DNA from: Pseudomonas pseudonitroreducens
GTDB lineage: Bacteria; Pseudomonadota; Gammaproteobacteria; Pseudomonadales; Pseudomonadaceae
NCBI RefSeq assembly: GCF_021603645.1
Contig: NZ_BQHJ01000001.1
Coordinates: 434,001-498,000, forward strand
Direction of reading: 5' to 3'
DNA: 64,000 nt
The translations under genes were made by a program, and so were the position numbers. A model generated the notes under the pieces. That model made no database searches and was not told the origin of the DNA. It worked only from the letters and a program-made list of their open reading frames with translations. Of the stretch, positions 23,744-32,426 are shown in pieces. Positions within the stretch are counted from its first letter, which is position 1, and each line of letters starts with the position of its first letter.

Positions 23744-24331
23744 CTATCGAGCGTGATAGAGCAGCTCCGGGGTGTTCAGATTGGCCAGGCGCGGGTCGCC
23801 GGCCGGGCAGTCCACCGCGTGCAGGCCCAGCTTCGCGAATACGTGGCGCGGGCTGCGGTCCCCCTGAAGCCAGGCGTCTTCTATCTGTGCGCGCAGGGCC
23901 ACCGGGATGATGCTGAACAACGGCTCCCACTGGGCGCCACAGCGCAGCATGTGTACGACACCCGGCGCTGCGGCAGATGCGCGCAGCAGACGCTCGAGCA
24001 ATTCAGCGTCCAGCTGTGGCGCGTCGCAGGGCAGCACCAGCAGGTGGCTGTGGCGAGCGACGGCCAGGCCCGCGCGGATGCCGGCCAGCGGGCCCGGGAA
24101 ATCCGTGCTGTCGTCCTGCACCAGGCGGTCGGCGAAACCTGCATAGACGTCTGCGTTGCGGTTGCACGAGATGATCAGGTCATCGCTGAACGGGCGGGCG
24201 AGGGCGGCGGCGTAACTCACCAGCGGGCGGCCCTGCCATTCCAGCAGGCCCTTGTCCTGGCCGCCCATGCGCTGGCCGCGTCCTCCGGCAAGAATCAGGG
24301 CGGAACAGGGGGGCAGCGGGGCTTGTGGCAT
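23744..24331 (-). CDS. mobA: Molybdenum cofactor guanylyltransferase
   Basis: A 195-residue MobA, which transfers GMP to molybdopterin cofactor to make MGD for DMSO-reductase-family enzymes. The nucleotide-binding start LILAGGRGQRMGGQDKGLL and the metal-binding PCDAPQLDAEL are intact, and the C-terminal NLNTPEL is typical. The frame extends upstream to 24556, but ATG 24331 matches the family start. It is divergent from moaB-moeA across about 70 bases, so all three likely share control in the cofactor pathway. Confidence 0.92.
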   Translation of the reverse strand: MPQAPLPPCSALILAGGRGQRMGGQDKGLLEWQGRPLVSYAAALARPFSDDLIISCNRNADVYAGFADRLVQDDSTDFPGPLAGIRAGLAVARHSHLLVLPCDAPQLDAELLERLLRASAAAPGVVHMLRCGAQWEPLFSIIPVALRAQIEDAWLQGDRSPRHVFAKLGLHAVDCPAGDPRLANLNTPELLYHAR

Positions 24332-24401
24332 GTCAGGGTCTCCGGGGCGGGCCTGTGATATAACACCGCGCATTCCCACCTCACAAGCAAGGGCCCTCAT
24401 C

Positions 24402-24941
24402 ATGAGCCACAAGGCCGAGCAGCCATTCGTCCCGCTGAACATCGCCGTCCTCACCGTCAGCGACACCCGCACCCTGGAAACCGACACCTCCGGCCAGCTG
24501 TTCGTCGACCGCCTGAAGGCCGCCGGGCACAATCTGGCCGCCCGCGTCCTGCTCAAGGATGACCTCTATCGCATCCGCGCCCAGGTCGCGACCTGGATCG
24601 CCGAGGACGAAGTGCAGGTGGTGCTGGTGACCGGCGGTACCGGCTTCACCGGCCGTGACAGCACCCCGGAAGCCGTGACCTGCCTGCTGGACAAGGTGGT
24701 GGATGGCTTCGGCGAACTGTTCCGGCAGATTTCCGTGGCTGACATCGGTACCTCCACCGTGCAGTCCCGCGCGTTGGCCGGCCTGTCCAATGGCACCCTG
24801 GTCTGCTGCCTGCCGGGCTCGACCAATGCCTGCCGCACAGCCTGGGACGGCATTCTCGGTGAGCAGCTGGATGCCAGCCATCGCCCGTGCAACTTCGTTC
24901 CGCACCTGAAGAAGGCGGCGCCCTGCGAGAGCCGCGGATGA
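24402..24941 (+). CDS. moaB: Molybdopterin adenylyltransferase-type protein MoaB
   Basis: A 179-residue MoaB/Mog-family protein (MoaB2 by position in P. aeruginosa). MPT-binding motifs: NIAVLTVSDTRTLETDTSGQ, VTGGTGFTGRDSTPEAV and CCLPGSTNACRTAW. It adenylates molybdopterin or serves as the equivalent step before Mo insertion. Its stop codon overlaps the ATG of moeA (ATGA), so the two are translationally coupled. ATG 24402 chosen from family starts. Confidence 0.9.
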   Translation: MSHKAEQPFVPLNIAVLTVSDTRTLETDTSGQLFVDRLKAAGHNLAARVLLKDDLYRIRAQVATWIAEDEVQVVLVTGGTGFTGRDSTPEAVTCLLDKVVDGFGELFRQISVADIGTSTVQSRALAGLSNGTLVCCLPGSTNACRTAWDGILGEQLDASHRPCNFVPHLKKAAPCESRG

Positions 24942-26152
24942 GCTGCTGCGACAAGCCCGGCCTGCTGCCGGTCGAAGACGCCCTGGCGCGCCTGCTGGCG
25001 CTGGCCGAACAGTCTCCGATCGCCGAGTGCGAAACCTTGCCGTTGGCCGACGCCGATGGCCGCGTGTTGGCCGAGCCGCTGCTGGCCGGCCTGGACCTGC
25101 CGCCCTGGCCGAACAGTGCCATGGACGGCTACGCGCTGCGCCTGTCCGACTGGCAGGGCAAAGCGCTGCCGGTAAGCCAGAAGATATTCGCTGGTCAGGC
25201 CGGTGAACCGCTGCAACCGGGCACCTGCGTGCGCATCTTCACCGGCGCGCCGGTGCCGCAAGGCGCCGACTGTGTGGAAATGCAGGAAAACGCCGAGGTG
25301 CTGGAGGATGGCCGTGTGCGCTTCCTCGAGGCGCTGGAGATCGGCCAGCACATCCGCCCGCAAGGCCAGGAAACCCGCAAGGGTGACTGCGTGCTGCCCA
25401 CCGGCACGCGCATCGGCCCCATCGAGATCGGTCTGGCCGCGTCCCTCGGCCACGCCGAATTGACAGTGCGCCGCCGCCCGCGCGTGGCGCTGCTGTCCAC
25501 CGGCGACGAGCTGGTCGAACCGGGCCAACCGCTGGCGCTGGGGCAGATCTACAACAGTAACCGGCATCTGCTGCGCACCTGGCTGCTGCGCTTCGGTTGC
25601 GAGGTGGTGGACGCCGGCATCCTGCCCGATGACCTCGAACGCACCCGTGCCGCACTGGCCGGTCTGTCGAACGTCGATCTGATTCTCTCCACTGGCGGCG
25701 TGTCGGTCGGCGAGGCGGACTTCCTTGGCGCGGCCCTGCGCGAAGCCGGTGAGCTGGCGCTGTGGAAGCTGGCGATCAAGCCGGGCAAGCCGCTGACCGT
25801 TGGGCATTACCAGCAGGTGCCGGTGATTGGCCTGCCGGGCAATCCCGCTTCCACCCTGGTGACTTTCGCGCTGCTGGCGCGGCCTTACCTGATGCGCCGT
25901 CTCGGTATGCAGAAGGTCGAGCCGCTGCGCCTGCAGGTGCCCGCCGGGTTCAACTGGACCAAGCCGGGCAATCGCCGCGAGTACCTGCGTGCGCGCCTGG
26001 AGGGCGGGCGCGCGGTGCCCTATGCCAACCAGAGCTCCGGCGTGCTGCGCAGCGCAGCCTGGGCGGAAGGATTGGCGGAAGTGCGTGAAGGGACGACGGT
26101 GGCCGAAGGCGACTGGCTGGCCTTCATTCCGTTCAGCGAACTCTTCGACTGA
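24938..26152 (+). CDS. moeA: Molybdopterin molybdotransferase MoeA
   Basis: A 404-residue MoeA, which inserts molybdate into adenylated molybdopterin. Family marks: early PVEDALARLL, DLPPWPNSAMDGYAL, FTGAPVPQGADCVEMQE, the MPT-binding LSTGDELVEPG, LILSTGGVSVGEADF and the KPGKPLTVG / GLPGNPAS pair. It overlaps moaB by 4 bases. A REP pair follows, then a terminator before the convergent AraC gene. Confidence 0.92.
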   Translation: MSCCDKPGLLPVEDALARLLALAEQSPIAECETLPLADADGRVLAEPLLAGLDLPPWPNSAMDGYALRLSDWQGKALPVSQKIFAGQAGEPLQPGTCVRIFTGAPVPQGADCVEMQENAEVLEDGRVRFLEALEIGQHIRPQGQETRKGDCVLPTGTRIGPIEIGLAASLGHAELTVRRRPRVALLSTGDELVEPGQPLALGQIYNSNRHLLRTWLLRFGCEVVDAGILPDDLERTRAALAGLSNVDLILSTGGVSVGEADFLGAALREAGELALWKLAIKPGKPLTVGHYQQVPVIGLPGNPASTLVTFALLARPYLMRRLGMQKVEPLRLQVPAGFNWTKPGNRREYLRARLEGGRAVPYANQSSGVLRSAAWAEGLAEVREGTTVAEGDWLAFIPFSELFD

Positions 26153-26162
26153 TCCCGTATTT

Positions 26163-26236
26163 GTAGGAGCGAGCTTGCTCGCGAACCGCCTGATGCCTGG
26201 GGGTCCGGCAGCGTTCGCGAGCAAGCTCGCTCCTAC
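26163..26236. repeat. REP inverted pair (REPIN) 2
   Basis: Inverted copies of GTAGGAGCGAGCTTGCTCGC with a spacer of about 26 bases, 10 bases after the moeA stop. Confidence 0.9.
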
Positions 26237-26387
26237 AGATTTCCGGTGATTATCGATGGGGGCGCAGGAGAGGATTCCTCCGCAATTCGGCCGGCAGGGC
26301 CGGCCGGTCAGCCGTCACGGACGGAGTCCGCTCCTGCGCAAAGCCGCCCACCGTGCGGACGCAGGGAATCATGCCCGCTCCATGAAG

Positions 26388-26416
26388 AGCGCCGGTTTCA
26401 GACCGGCGTTTTTTTA
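26388..26416 (+). terminator. Rho-independent terminator between moeA and the AraC gene
   Basis: CGCCGGT-TTCAG-ACCGGCG followed by seven T residues on the plus strand. It overlaps the last codons of the convergent AraC gene. Confidence 0.8.
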
Positions 26417-27426
26417 TGCTGCTGGCGATACTCGCCCGGCGTCTGGTCGGTCCAGCCCTTGAAGCTGCGGTGGAACGAGCGTGATTCGGTGAAGCCCAGG
26501 TACTGGGCGATGTCCTGGATCGGCAGGTCGCTGTGTACCAGGTAGTGCTCGGCCAGTTCCTGGCGCAGTTCGTCGAGGATCTGCTGGTAGCTGGTGCCGG
26601 CCTGCTGCAGGTGGCGCTGCAGGGTGCGCACGGTCATCTCGAAACGTTCGGCGACACGCTCCTTGCGCGGCAGGCCGTCCTTGAGCAGCAGGCGCAGGGC
26701 GTTCTTCACCCGCAGCGGTAGCGGCTCGTCGTCGTCCAGCTCTGCCATCAGCGCCAGGGCGTGCTCTTCCAGGGTGCGCAGCAGGTTGGCGTCGGCCTGG
26801 CGCAGGGGGTAGCTCAGCAGTTGCAGGGGTACCAGCAGGGCGCTGAAGGGTTGTTCGAAGCGCACCGGGCAGCCGAACAACTGCTCGTACTCGGCAACAT
26901 CGGTGCCTTCGGGCTGCGCGTGCTCGAACCAGACTTCCTGCGGCGAGCCATTGGTGTCGGCGATCCAGCGCGCATACAGCAACCAGGACGCCAGCACGTT
27001 CTCCACCATGTGCCGGCGGATCTGTGCGGCCTCGTGGCGGCAGTTCCAGATCAGCTTGATATGGTCTGCGCCCGGTTCCAGGCGGCTGACGCCCATGTCA
27101 CCGACCAGCTTCTCGTAGGGAATGATACGGCCCATGGCTTCGCCCAGGTTGGCGCAGTTCATGGTGATGTAGCCCAGCACGCTCCACGAGCCCGGCTGCA
27201 CGAAGCGTGCGGAGTGCAGACCGAACAGCGGGTCGCCGGAATGCGCGCACAGATGCTGCAGCAGGCGTTCGTGAGCCTCGCTGGGCAGGCGCTGGCTGTT
27301 GTCGCTCAGTTGCGAGCGCTCAAGCCCCGCGGCCTTGAGGGCGACGTCCAGGTCCATGCCGAGGGACTCGGCGTGGCGCAGGTATTTCAGCAGTGCGGGG
27401 ACGGAGGTATAGCCGAGGGAATGCAT
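26398..27426 (-). CDS. AraC-family transcriptional regulator (OruR/Arabinose_bd type)
   Basis: A 342-residue regulator with the long N-terminal ligand-binding domain of the OruR/ArgR-like group (SVPALLKYLRHAESLGMD, SGDPLFGLHSARFVQPGSW) and a C-terminal AraC helix-turn-helix pair (ERFEMTVRTLQRHLQQAG, then IQDIAQYLGFTESRSFHRSF and WTDQTPGEYR). ATG 27426 fits the family start; the frame continues upstream into the promoter of the divergent operon and that extension is not used. It is divergent from the AGPS-like/GlpD-like/kinase operon and is the obvious candidate activator of it. Effector unknown, perhaps a glycerol- or lipid-derived molecule. Confidence 0.85.
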   Translation of the reverse strand: MHSLGYTSVPALLKYLRHAESLGMDLDVALKAAGLERSQLSDNSQRLPSEAHERLLQHLCAHSGDPLFGLHSARFVQPGSWSVLGYITMNCANLGEAMGRIIPYEKLVGDMGVSRLEPGADHIKLIWNCRHEAAQIRRHMVENVLASWLLYARWIADTNGSPQEVWFEHAQPEGTDVAEYEQLFGCPVRFEQPFSALLVPLQLLSYPLRQADANLLRTLEEHALALMAELDDDEPLPLRVKNALRLLLKDGLPRKERVAERFEMTVRTLQRHLQQAGTSYQQILDELRQELAEHYLVHSDLPIQDIAQYLGFTESRSFHRSFKGWTDQTPGEYRQQHKKTPV

Positions 27427-27583
27427 GGCGTTCGTTCTTGTTCTGGGTGTCTCGATCGGCAACTGCGCCTGTCTTGATCCGACAGTGACAGGGCAGGGCG
27501 GCTGGCTAGTATAGGCAGCCATCAAGCGGCACCGAAATAGCAATCGAAATTGCAGACAAAGACCCTGAATAAAAGGAGCGGGC

Positions 27584-29179
27584 ATGCGACGCTGGAACGG
27601 CTGGGGTGAAGAAACGACGGTGGTGGAACTGTCCGACAACGGACGCGCTTTTCTCGCCGAACTGGTCGGCCCGGGCCTGACGCTGCCGGACGCGACGCTG
27701 GAGCAGGTGCTGGCCAAGGTGCCAACCTCGCGCCTGCCCGAGCATCCGCTGGTGGTGCGCGAAGCTCGCGACCGCCTGCTGCACGCCCGTGGCCAGAGCC
27801 TGCCGGACTGGCTGGCGATGCGCGAAGGCGAGTTCGGCGTATTCCCCGATGGCGTCGCCTACCCGCAGACCGCCGAACAGATTCGCGAGTTGCTGAAGTT
27901 CGCCGAGCTCTGGGACTGCCTGGTGATCCCCTACGGCGGCGGCACCTCGGTCGCCGGCCATATCAACCCGCCGGCGTCCGACAAGGCGGTGCTGACTGTT
28001 TCCCTGGAACACATGAACCGCCTGCTGGAGCTGGACGAGCAGAGCCTGATCGCCACCTTCGGCCCCGGCGCCAATGGCCCGCAGGTGGAAAGCCAACTGC
28101 GCGCCCGTGGCTATACCCTCGGCCACTTCCCACAGTCCTGGGAACTCTCCACCCTCGGCGGCTGGGTTGCCAGCCGCTCCAGTGGCCAGCAGTCGCTGCG
28201 CTACGGGCGGATCGAGCAACTGTTCGCCGGCGGCACCCTGGAAACCTTCGCCGGCAGCCTGGAGATCCCGACCTTCCCGGCATCTTCCGCCGGCCCGGAC
28301 CTGCGCGAAGTGGTGATGGGTTCCGAAGGCCGCTTCGGCATTCTTTCCTCGGTGAAGGTGCGGGTAACGCGCATCGCCGACGACGAGCGCTTCTACGCCG
28401 TGTTCCTGCCGTCCTGGGAGCAGGCGCTGGAAGGCATCCGCACCCTGGTACAGGCACGTGTGCCGCTGTCCATGCTGCGCCTCTCGAACGCCGTTGAAAC
28501 GACTACCCAGCTCGCGTTGGCTGGGCATCCGGGGCAGATCGCCTGGCTGGAGCGCTACCTGAAGCTGCGTGGCGCGGCCGAGGGCAAGTGCATGCTGACC
28601 TTCGGCGTTACCGGCGACCGCGCGCAGAACGCGACTTCGCTGCGTGCCGCGCGGCGCCTGCTCAAGGGCTTCGGCGGCGTGTTCACCGGCACCCTGTTGG
28701 GCAAGAAGTGGGCGCAGAACCGCTTCCGCTTCCCCTACCTGCGCGAGGCGCTGTGGGAGAACGGCTACGTGGTGGACACCCTGGAAACCGCCACCGACTG
28801 GTCCAACGTCGACAACCTGCTCAACCGCATCGAGGCCAGCCTGCGCGAAGGCCTGGCCGCCGAGGGCGAGCGCGTGCACGTGTTCACCCACCTGTCCCAC
28901 GTCTACGGCGAGGGTTCGAGCATCTACACCACCTACGTGTTCCGCCCGGCGCAGACCTACGCGGCGACTCACGAACGCTGGAGCAAGCTCAAGCACGCCG
29001 CCAGCCAGACCATCGCCCACAATCGCGGCACCATCAGCCACCAGCACGGCGTGGGCAAGGATCACGCCCCGTACCTGCCGGTGGAGAAGGGCCCGCTGGG
29101 CATGGCGGCGATCAAGGCGCTGGCCGGGCATTTTGATCCGTCCGGCCGGCTGAACCCCGGCACGCTGCTCAAGGACTGA
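27584..29179 (+). CDS. FAD-binding oxidase of the alkyl-DHAP synthase (AGPS) type
   Basis: A 531-residue FAD-linked oxidase of the vanillyl-alcohol-oxidase fold. FAD-binding PYGGGTSVAG and the stretch SWELSTLGGWVASRSSGQQS then YGRIEQL closely follow the alkyldihydroxyacetonephosphate synthase pattern, as does the C-terminal THLSHVYGEGSSIYTTY and SHQHGVGKDH, with paired His as in AGPS active sites. AGPS swaps the acyl chain of acyl-DHAP for a fatty alcohol in ether-lipid synthesis; related bacterial proteins can be D-lactate/glycolate-type oxidases. It starts an operon with GlpD-like, FGGY kinase and lipid-kinase genes, which fits glycerolipid chemistry. Start ATG 27584 follows AGGAGCGGGC. Confidence 0.82.
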   Translation: MRRWNGWGEETTVVELSDNGRAFLAELVGPGLTLPDATLEQVLAKVPTSRLPEHPLVVREARDRLLHARGQSLPDWLAMREGEFGVFPDGVAYPQTAEQIRELLKFAELWDCLVIPYGGGTSVAGHINPPASDKAVLTVSLEHMNRLLELDEQSLIATFGPGANGPQVESQLRARGYTLGHFPQSWELSTLGGWVASRSSGQQSLRYGRIEQLFAGGTLETFAGSLEIPTFPASSAGPDLREVVMGSEGRFGILSSVKVRVTRIADDERFYAVFLPSWEQALEGIRTLVQARVPLSMLRLSNAVETTTQLALAGHPGQIAWLERYLKLRGAAEGKCMLTFGVTGDRAQNATSLRAARRLLKGFGGVFTGTLLGKKWAQNRFRFPYLREALWENGYVVDTLETATDWSNVDNLLNRIEASLREGLAAEGERVHVFTHLSHVYGEGSSIYTTYVFRPAQTYAATHERWSKLKHAASQTIAHNRGTISHQHGVGKDHAPYLPVEKGPLGMAAIKALAGHFDPSGRLNPGTLLKD

Positions 29180-29183
29180 GCCC

Positions 29184-30761
29184 ATGCCTGCCTGGAACGC
29201 ATCCTGGCGCGCGCAGGCGCTGCCGGAGTTGGCGGCGCGCGACTGGGACCTGATCGTGGTCGGTGGCGGCATCACCGGCGCCGGCATCCTGCGTGAAGCC
29301 GCGCGACGCGGCTGGCGTTGCCTGCTGGTGGAGCAGCGCGATTTCGCCTGGGGCACCTCCAGCCGCTCCTCGAAGATGGTCCACGGCGGCCTGCGCTATA
29401 TCGCCAAGGGCCAGTTCGGCCTGACCCGCGACTCGGTGCGCGAACGCCAGCGCCTGTTGGGCGAGGCGCCGGGGCTGGTCGATCCGCTGAGCTTCATCAT
29501 GCCGCACTACCAGGGCGGCTTCCCCGGCCCGCGGGTGTTCGGCACCTTGCTGTCGTTGTACGACGCTCTGGCCGGGCGCCGCAACCATCTGTTCCATCGC
29601 CTGGAAGAGCTGCGTTACCTGGCGCCTGGGTTGAAGGAGGACCGGTTGCTGGGCGGCACCCGTTTCCAGGACGCAGTGACCGACGACGCGCGCCTGGTGA
29701 TGCGCGTGCTCGGTGAGGCGCGCGCCGAGGGCGGCGAGGCCCTGAACGGCCTGAAGGTGATCGAGCTCGATCGCCGTGACGACCGTGTTCAGGGGCTGGT
29801 CGCCGAGGACAGCGAGAGCGGCGAGCGCTTCACCTTCCGCGCTCGCGCCGTGGCGCTGGCCACCGGTGCCTGGGCCGATGCCTTGCGCCAGAAGCACGGT
29901 AGCGAGCACATCCGCCCGCTGCGCGGCAGCCATCTGCTGCTGCCGGCCTGGCGCCTGCCGGTCGCCCACGCCTTCAGTTTCATGCATGGCCAGGACAAGC
30001 GCCCGGTGTTCGTCTTCCCCTGGGAAGGCGCGACTGTGGTCGGCACCACCGACCTCGATCATCGCGCCACGCTGGATGACGACGCTGCCATCAGCCGTGA
30101 GGAAGTGGAATACCTGCTGGCGGCCTGTGCGCAGCAGTTCCCGGCGGCGCAGATCACTGCCGGAGATGTGCGCTCCACCTGGGCCGGCGTGCGCCCGGTG
30201 GTCAGCGATGGCGCGCCGTCACTCAAGCCGTCGGACGAAAAACGCGAGCATGCGCTGTGGGTCGAGCCCGGTTGCGTGACATTGGCTGGCGGCAAGCTCA
30301 CCACCTTCCGCCTGCTGGCGCTGGAGGTGCTCGCGGCCTGTGCGCCGATGCTGGCGCGGCCGCTGGAAGCCGCTGGCGAACAGGTCTTCGCGCCGGTGGA
30401 GAATGTCGCCCTGCCTGGCCTGACGCCTCCCCAGCAAAACCGTCTGCGCGGTCGCCATGGTCGCGCCCTGCCGGAACTGGCACGGGTGCTGGGCGTCGTG
30501 GGCAGCGAGTGCATCGGCCACACCGATTCGCTCTGGGCCGAGCTGGCCTGGGCGGCGGAAGGCGAACTGGTGCTGCACCTGGACGATCTGCTGTTGCGCC
30601 GCACCCGCATCGGCCTGTTGCTGGCCGACGGCGGCGCCCATGAACTGCCAGGAATCCGTGCCCTGTGCCAGCCACGCCTGGGCTGGGACGACGCACGCTG
30701 GAAACGCGAAGAACAGGACTACCTGGCGCTGTGGCGTCGCTGCTACAGCCTTCCGCATTGA
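29184..30761 (+). CDS. FAD-dependent glycerol-3-phosphate dehydrogenase-like protein
   Basis: A 525-residue GlpD-family flavoprotein. The N-terminal dinucleotide site is LIVVGGGITGAGILREAARRG; GTSSRSSKMVHGGLRYI is the family signature; VFPWEGATVVGTTD and TWAGVRPVV follow, and the C-terminal helical domain is present. It would oxidise glycerol-3-phosphate or a close relative to the dihydroxyacetone form and pass electrons to quinone. It begins 4 bases after the AGPS-like gene, so coupling is tight. It is a second GlpD-type enzyme rather than the canonical glpD, which normally sits with glpFKR. Confidence 0.87.
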   Translation: MPAWNASWRAQALPELAARDWDLIVVGGGITGAGILREAARRGWRCLLVEQRDFAWGTSSRSSKMVHGGLRYIAKGQFGLTRDSVRERQRLLGEAPGLVDPLSFIMPHYQGGFPGPRVFGTLLSLYDALAGRRNHLFHRLEELRYLAPGLKEDRLLGGTRFQDAVTDDARLVMRVLGEARAEGGEALNGLKVIELDRRDDRVQGLVAEDSESGERFTFRARAVALATGAWADALRQKHGSEHIRPLRGSHLLLPAWRLPVAHAFSFMHGQDKRPVFVFPWEGATVVGTTDLDHRATLDDDAAISREEVEYLLAACAQQFPAAQITAGDVRSTWAGVRPVVSDGAPSLKPSDEKREHALWVEPGCVTLAGGKLTTFRLLALEVLAACAPMLARPLEAAGEQVFAPVENVALPGLTPPQQNRLRGRHGRALPELARVLGVVGSECIGHTDSLWAELAWAAEGELVLHLDDLLLRRTRIGLLLADGGAHELPGIRALCQPRLGWDDARWKREEQDYLALWRRCYSLPH

Positions 30762-30787
30762 CCGAAGCCCTCATTGATCAAGAGCCC

Positions 30788-32347
30788 ATGAATAACAACA
30801 ACTACCTGCTGGCCATCGACAACGGCACCCAGAGCGTGCGCGCGCTGCTCTTCGATCTCCAGGGCAACCTGGTGGGCAAGGGCAAGGTCGAACTGGAAGC
30901 TTATTTTTCCTCGCAGCCCGGCTGGGCCGAGCAGCACCCGGACTACTACTGGGAACAGCTGGGCGAGGCCTGCAAGCGCCTGTGGGCCAGCGTGGACATC
31001 GACCGCAGCCGCATCCTTGGCGTGTCGCTGACGACCCAGCGCGGTACCGTGATCCATGTTGACGAAGCCGGCCAGGCGTTGCGCCCGGCGATCATCTGGC
31101 TGGACCAGCGTCGCGCCGAACTGGGCGAGTCGATCAAGGGGCCCTGGGGCTGGCTGTTCAAACTGGTGGGCGCGCAGGGCGCGGTGGACTACTTCCGCAC
31201 CCAGGCCGAAGTGAACTGGGTCGCCCAGCAGCAACCGGACATCCACCAGCGCACACACAAGGTGCTGCTGCTTTCCGGCTTCCTCACCCAGCGCCTGTGC
31301 GGGCGCTACGTGGATTCGGTGGCCTGCAGCGTGGCCTACCTGCCATTCGACTACAAGAAGCTGCAATGGGCCGCGCCGCGCGACTGGAAATGGCAGGTGC
31401 TGGACGTGCGTCGCGAGCAGTTGCCGGAGCTGTTCAAGCCTGGCGAGAAACTGGGTGAGATCACCGCCGAGGCCAGTCGCCTGACAGGTATTCCCGCAGG
31501 CTTGCCGCTGATCGCCGCGGGCGCCGACAAGGCCTGCGAAGTGCTTGGTGCGGGTGCCATCGATCCGACCGTAGCCTGCCTGTCCTATGGCACCACCGCG
31601 ACCATCAACACCACCCGTTCGCGCTACCTGGAAACCATCCCGCTGATCCCGCCCTACCCGGCGGCGATTCCCGATCACTTCAACACCGAAGTGATGATCT
31701 ACCGCGGCTTCTGGATGGTCAGCTGGTTCAAGCGCGAGTTCGGCCTGCGCGAGATGCAGCGCGCCGAGGCGTTGGGCATCGAGCCGGAAAAGCTCTTCGA
31801 CGAACTGGTCAACAGCGTGCCCGCCGGCTCCATGGGCCTGATGCTGCAACCCTACTGGACGCCGGGCATCCGCGAGCCGGGCCTGGAAGCCAAGGGCTCG
31901 ATCATCGGCTTCGGTGACGTGCACACCCGCGCGCACATCTATCGCGCCATCCTCGAAGGGCTGGCCTACGCGCTACGCCAGGGCAAGGAGCGCATCGAGA
32001 AGCGCTCCGGTACCCGTATCCAGCGTCTGCGCGTGGCTGGCGGCGGTTCGCAGAGCGACGCGGCGATGCAGCTCACCGCCGACATCTTCGGCCTGCCGGC
32101 GGAGCGCCCGCACGTCTACGAAGCGTCCGGCCTGGGTGCGGCCATCGATTGTGCGGTGGGCCTCAAGCTCTATCCGGACTTCAGCAGCGCCATCGCCGCC
32201 ATGACCCGCGTTGGCGACGTGTTCCACCCGCGCCCCGAGGCGCAGCGTACCTACGAGCGGCTCTACGGCGAGGTCTATCAGCGCATGTACAAGCAGCTCA
32301 AGCCGCTGTATCAGAGCATTCGGGAGATCACCGGCTACCCGGCCTGA
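30788..32347 (+). CDS. FGGY-family carbohydrate kinase
   Basis: A 519-residue FGGY kinase related to glycerol and xylulose kinases. ATP/phosphate motifs: LLAIDNGTQSVRALLFD at the start, IWLDQRRAELGE for substrate contact, ADKACEVLGAGA and YGTTATINTT in the ATPase core, and VAGGGSQSDAAMQLTADIFG near the C-terminus. The acceptor is a small polyol or sugar; with a GlpD-like enzyme upstream a glycerol-like substrate is attractive (inference). ATG 30788 is chosen because the preceding open frame overlaps the upstream gene and lacks homology. Gap to the previous gene is 26 bases. Confidence 0.86.
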   Translation: MNNNNYLLAIDNGTQSVRALLFDLQGNLVGKGKVELEAYFSSQPGWAEQHPDYYWEQLGEACKRLWASVDIDRSRILGVSLTTQRGTVIHVDEAGQALRPAIIWLDQRRAELGESIKGPWGWLFKLVGAQGAVDYFRTQAEVNWVAQQQPDIHQRTHKVLLLSGFLTQRLCGRYVDSVACSVAYLPFDYKKLQWAAPRDWKWQVLDVRREQLPELFKPGEKLGEITAEASRLTGIPAGLPLIAAGADKACEVLGAGAIDPTVACLSYGTTATINTTRSRYLETIPLIPPYPAAIPDHFNTEVMIYRGFWMVSWFKREFGLREMQRAEALGIEPEKLFDELVNSVPAGSMGLMLQPYWTPGIREPGLEAKGSIIGFGDVHTRAHIYRAILEGLAYALRQGKERIEKRSGTRIQRLRVAGGGSQSDAAMQLTADIFGLPAERPHVYEASGLGAAIDCAVGLKLYPDFSSAIAAMTRVGDVFHPRPEAQRTYERLYGEVYQRMYKQLKPLYQSIREITGYPA

Positions 32348-32426
32348 GCGGCAAATCAAGTGGGAGGAAATGTCTTCGCGCTAGTCTGAGTCCATATCCA
32401 ATGGACTCACCGGGAGGAAACCCGCC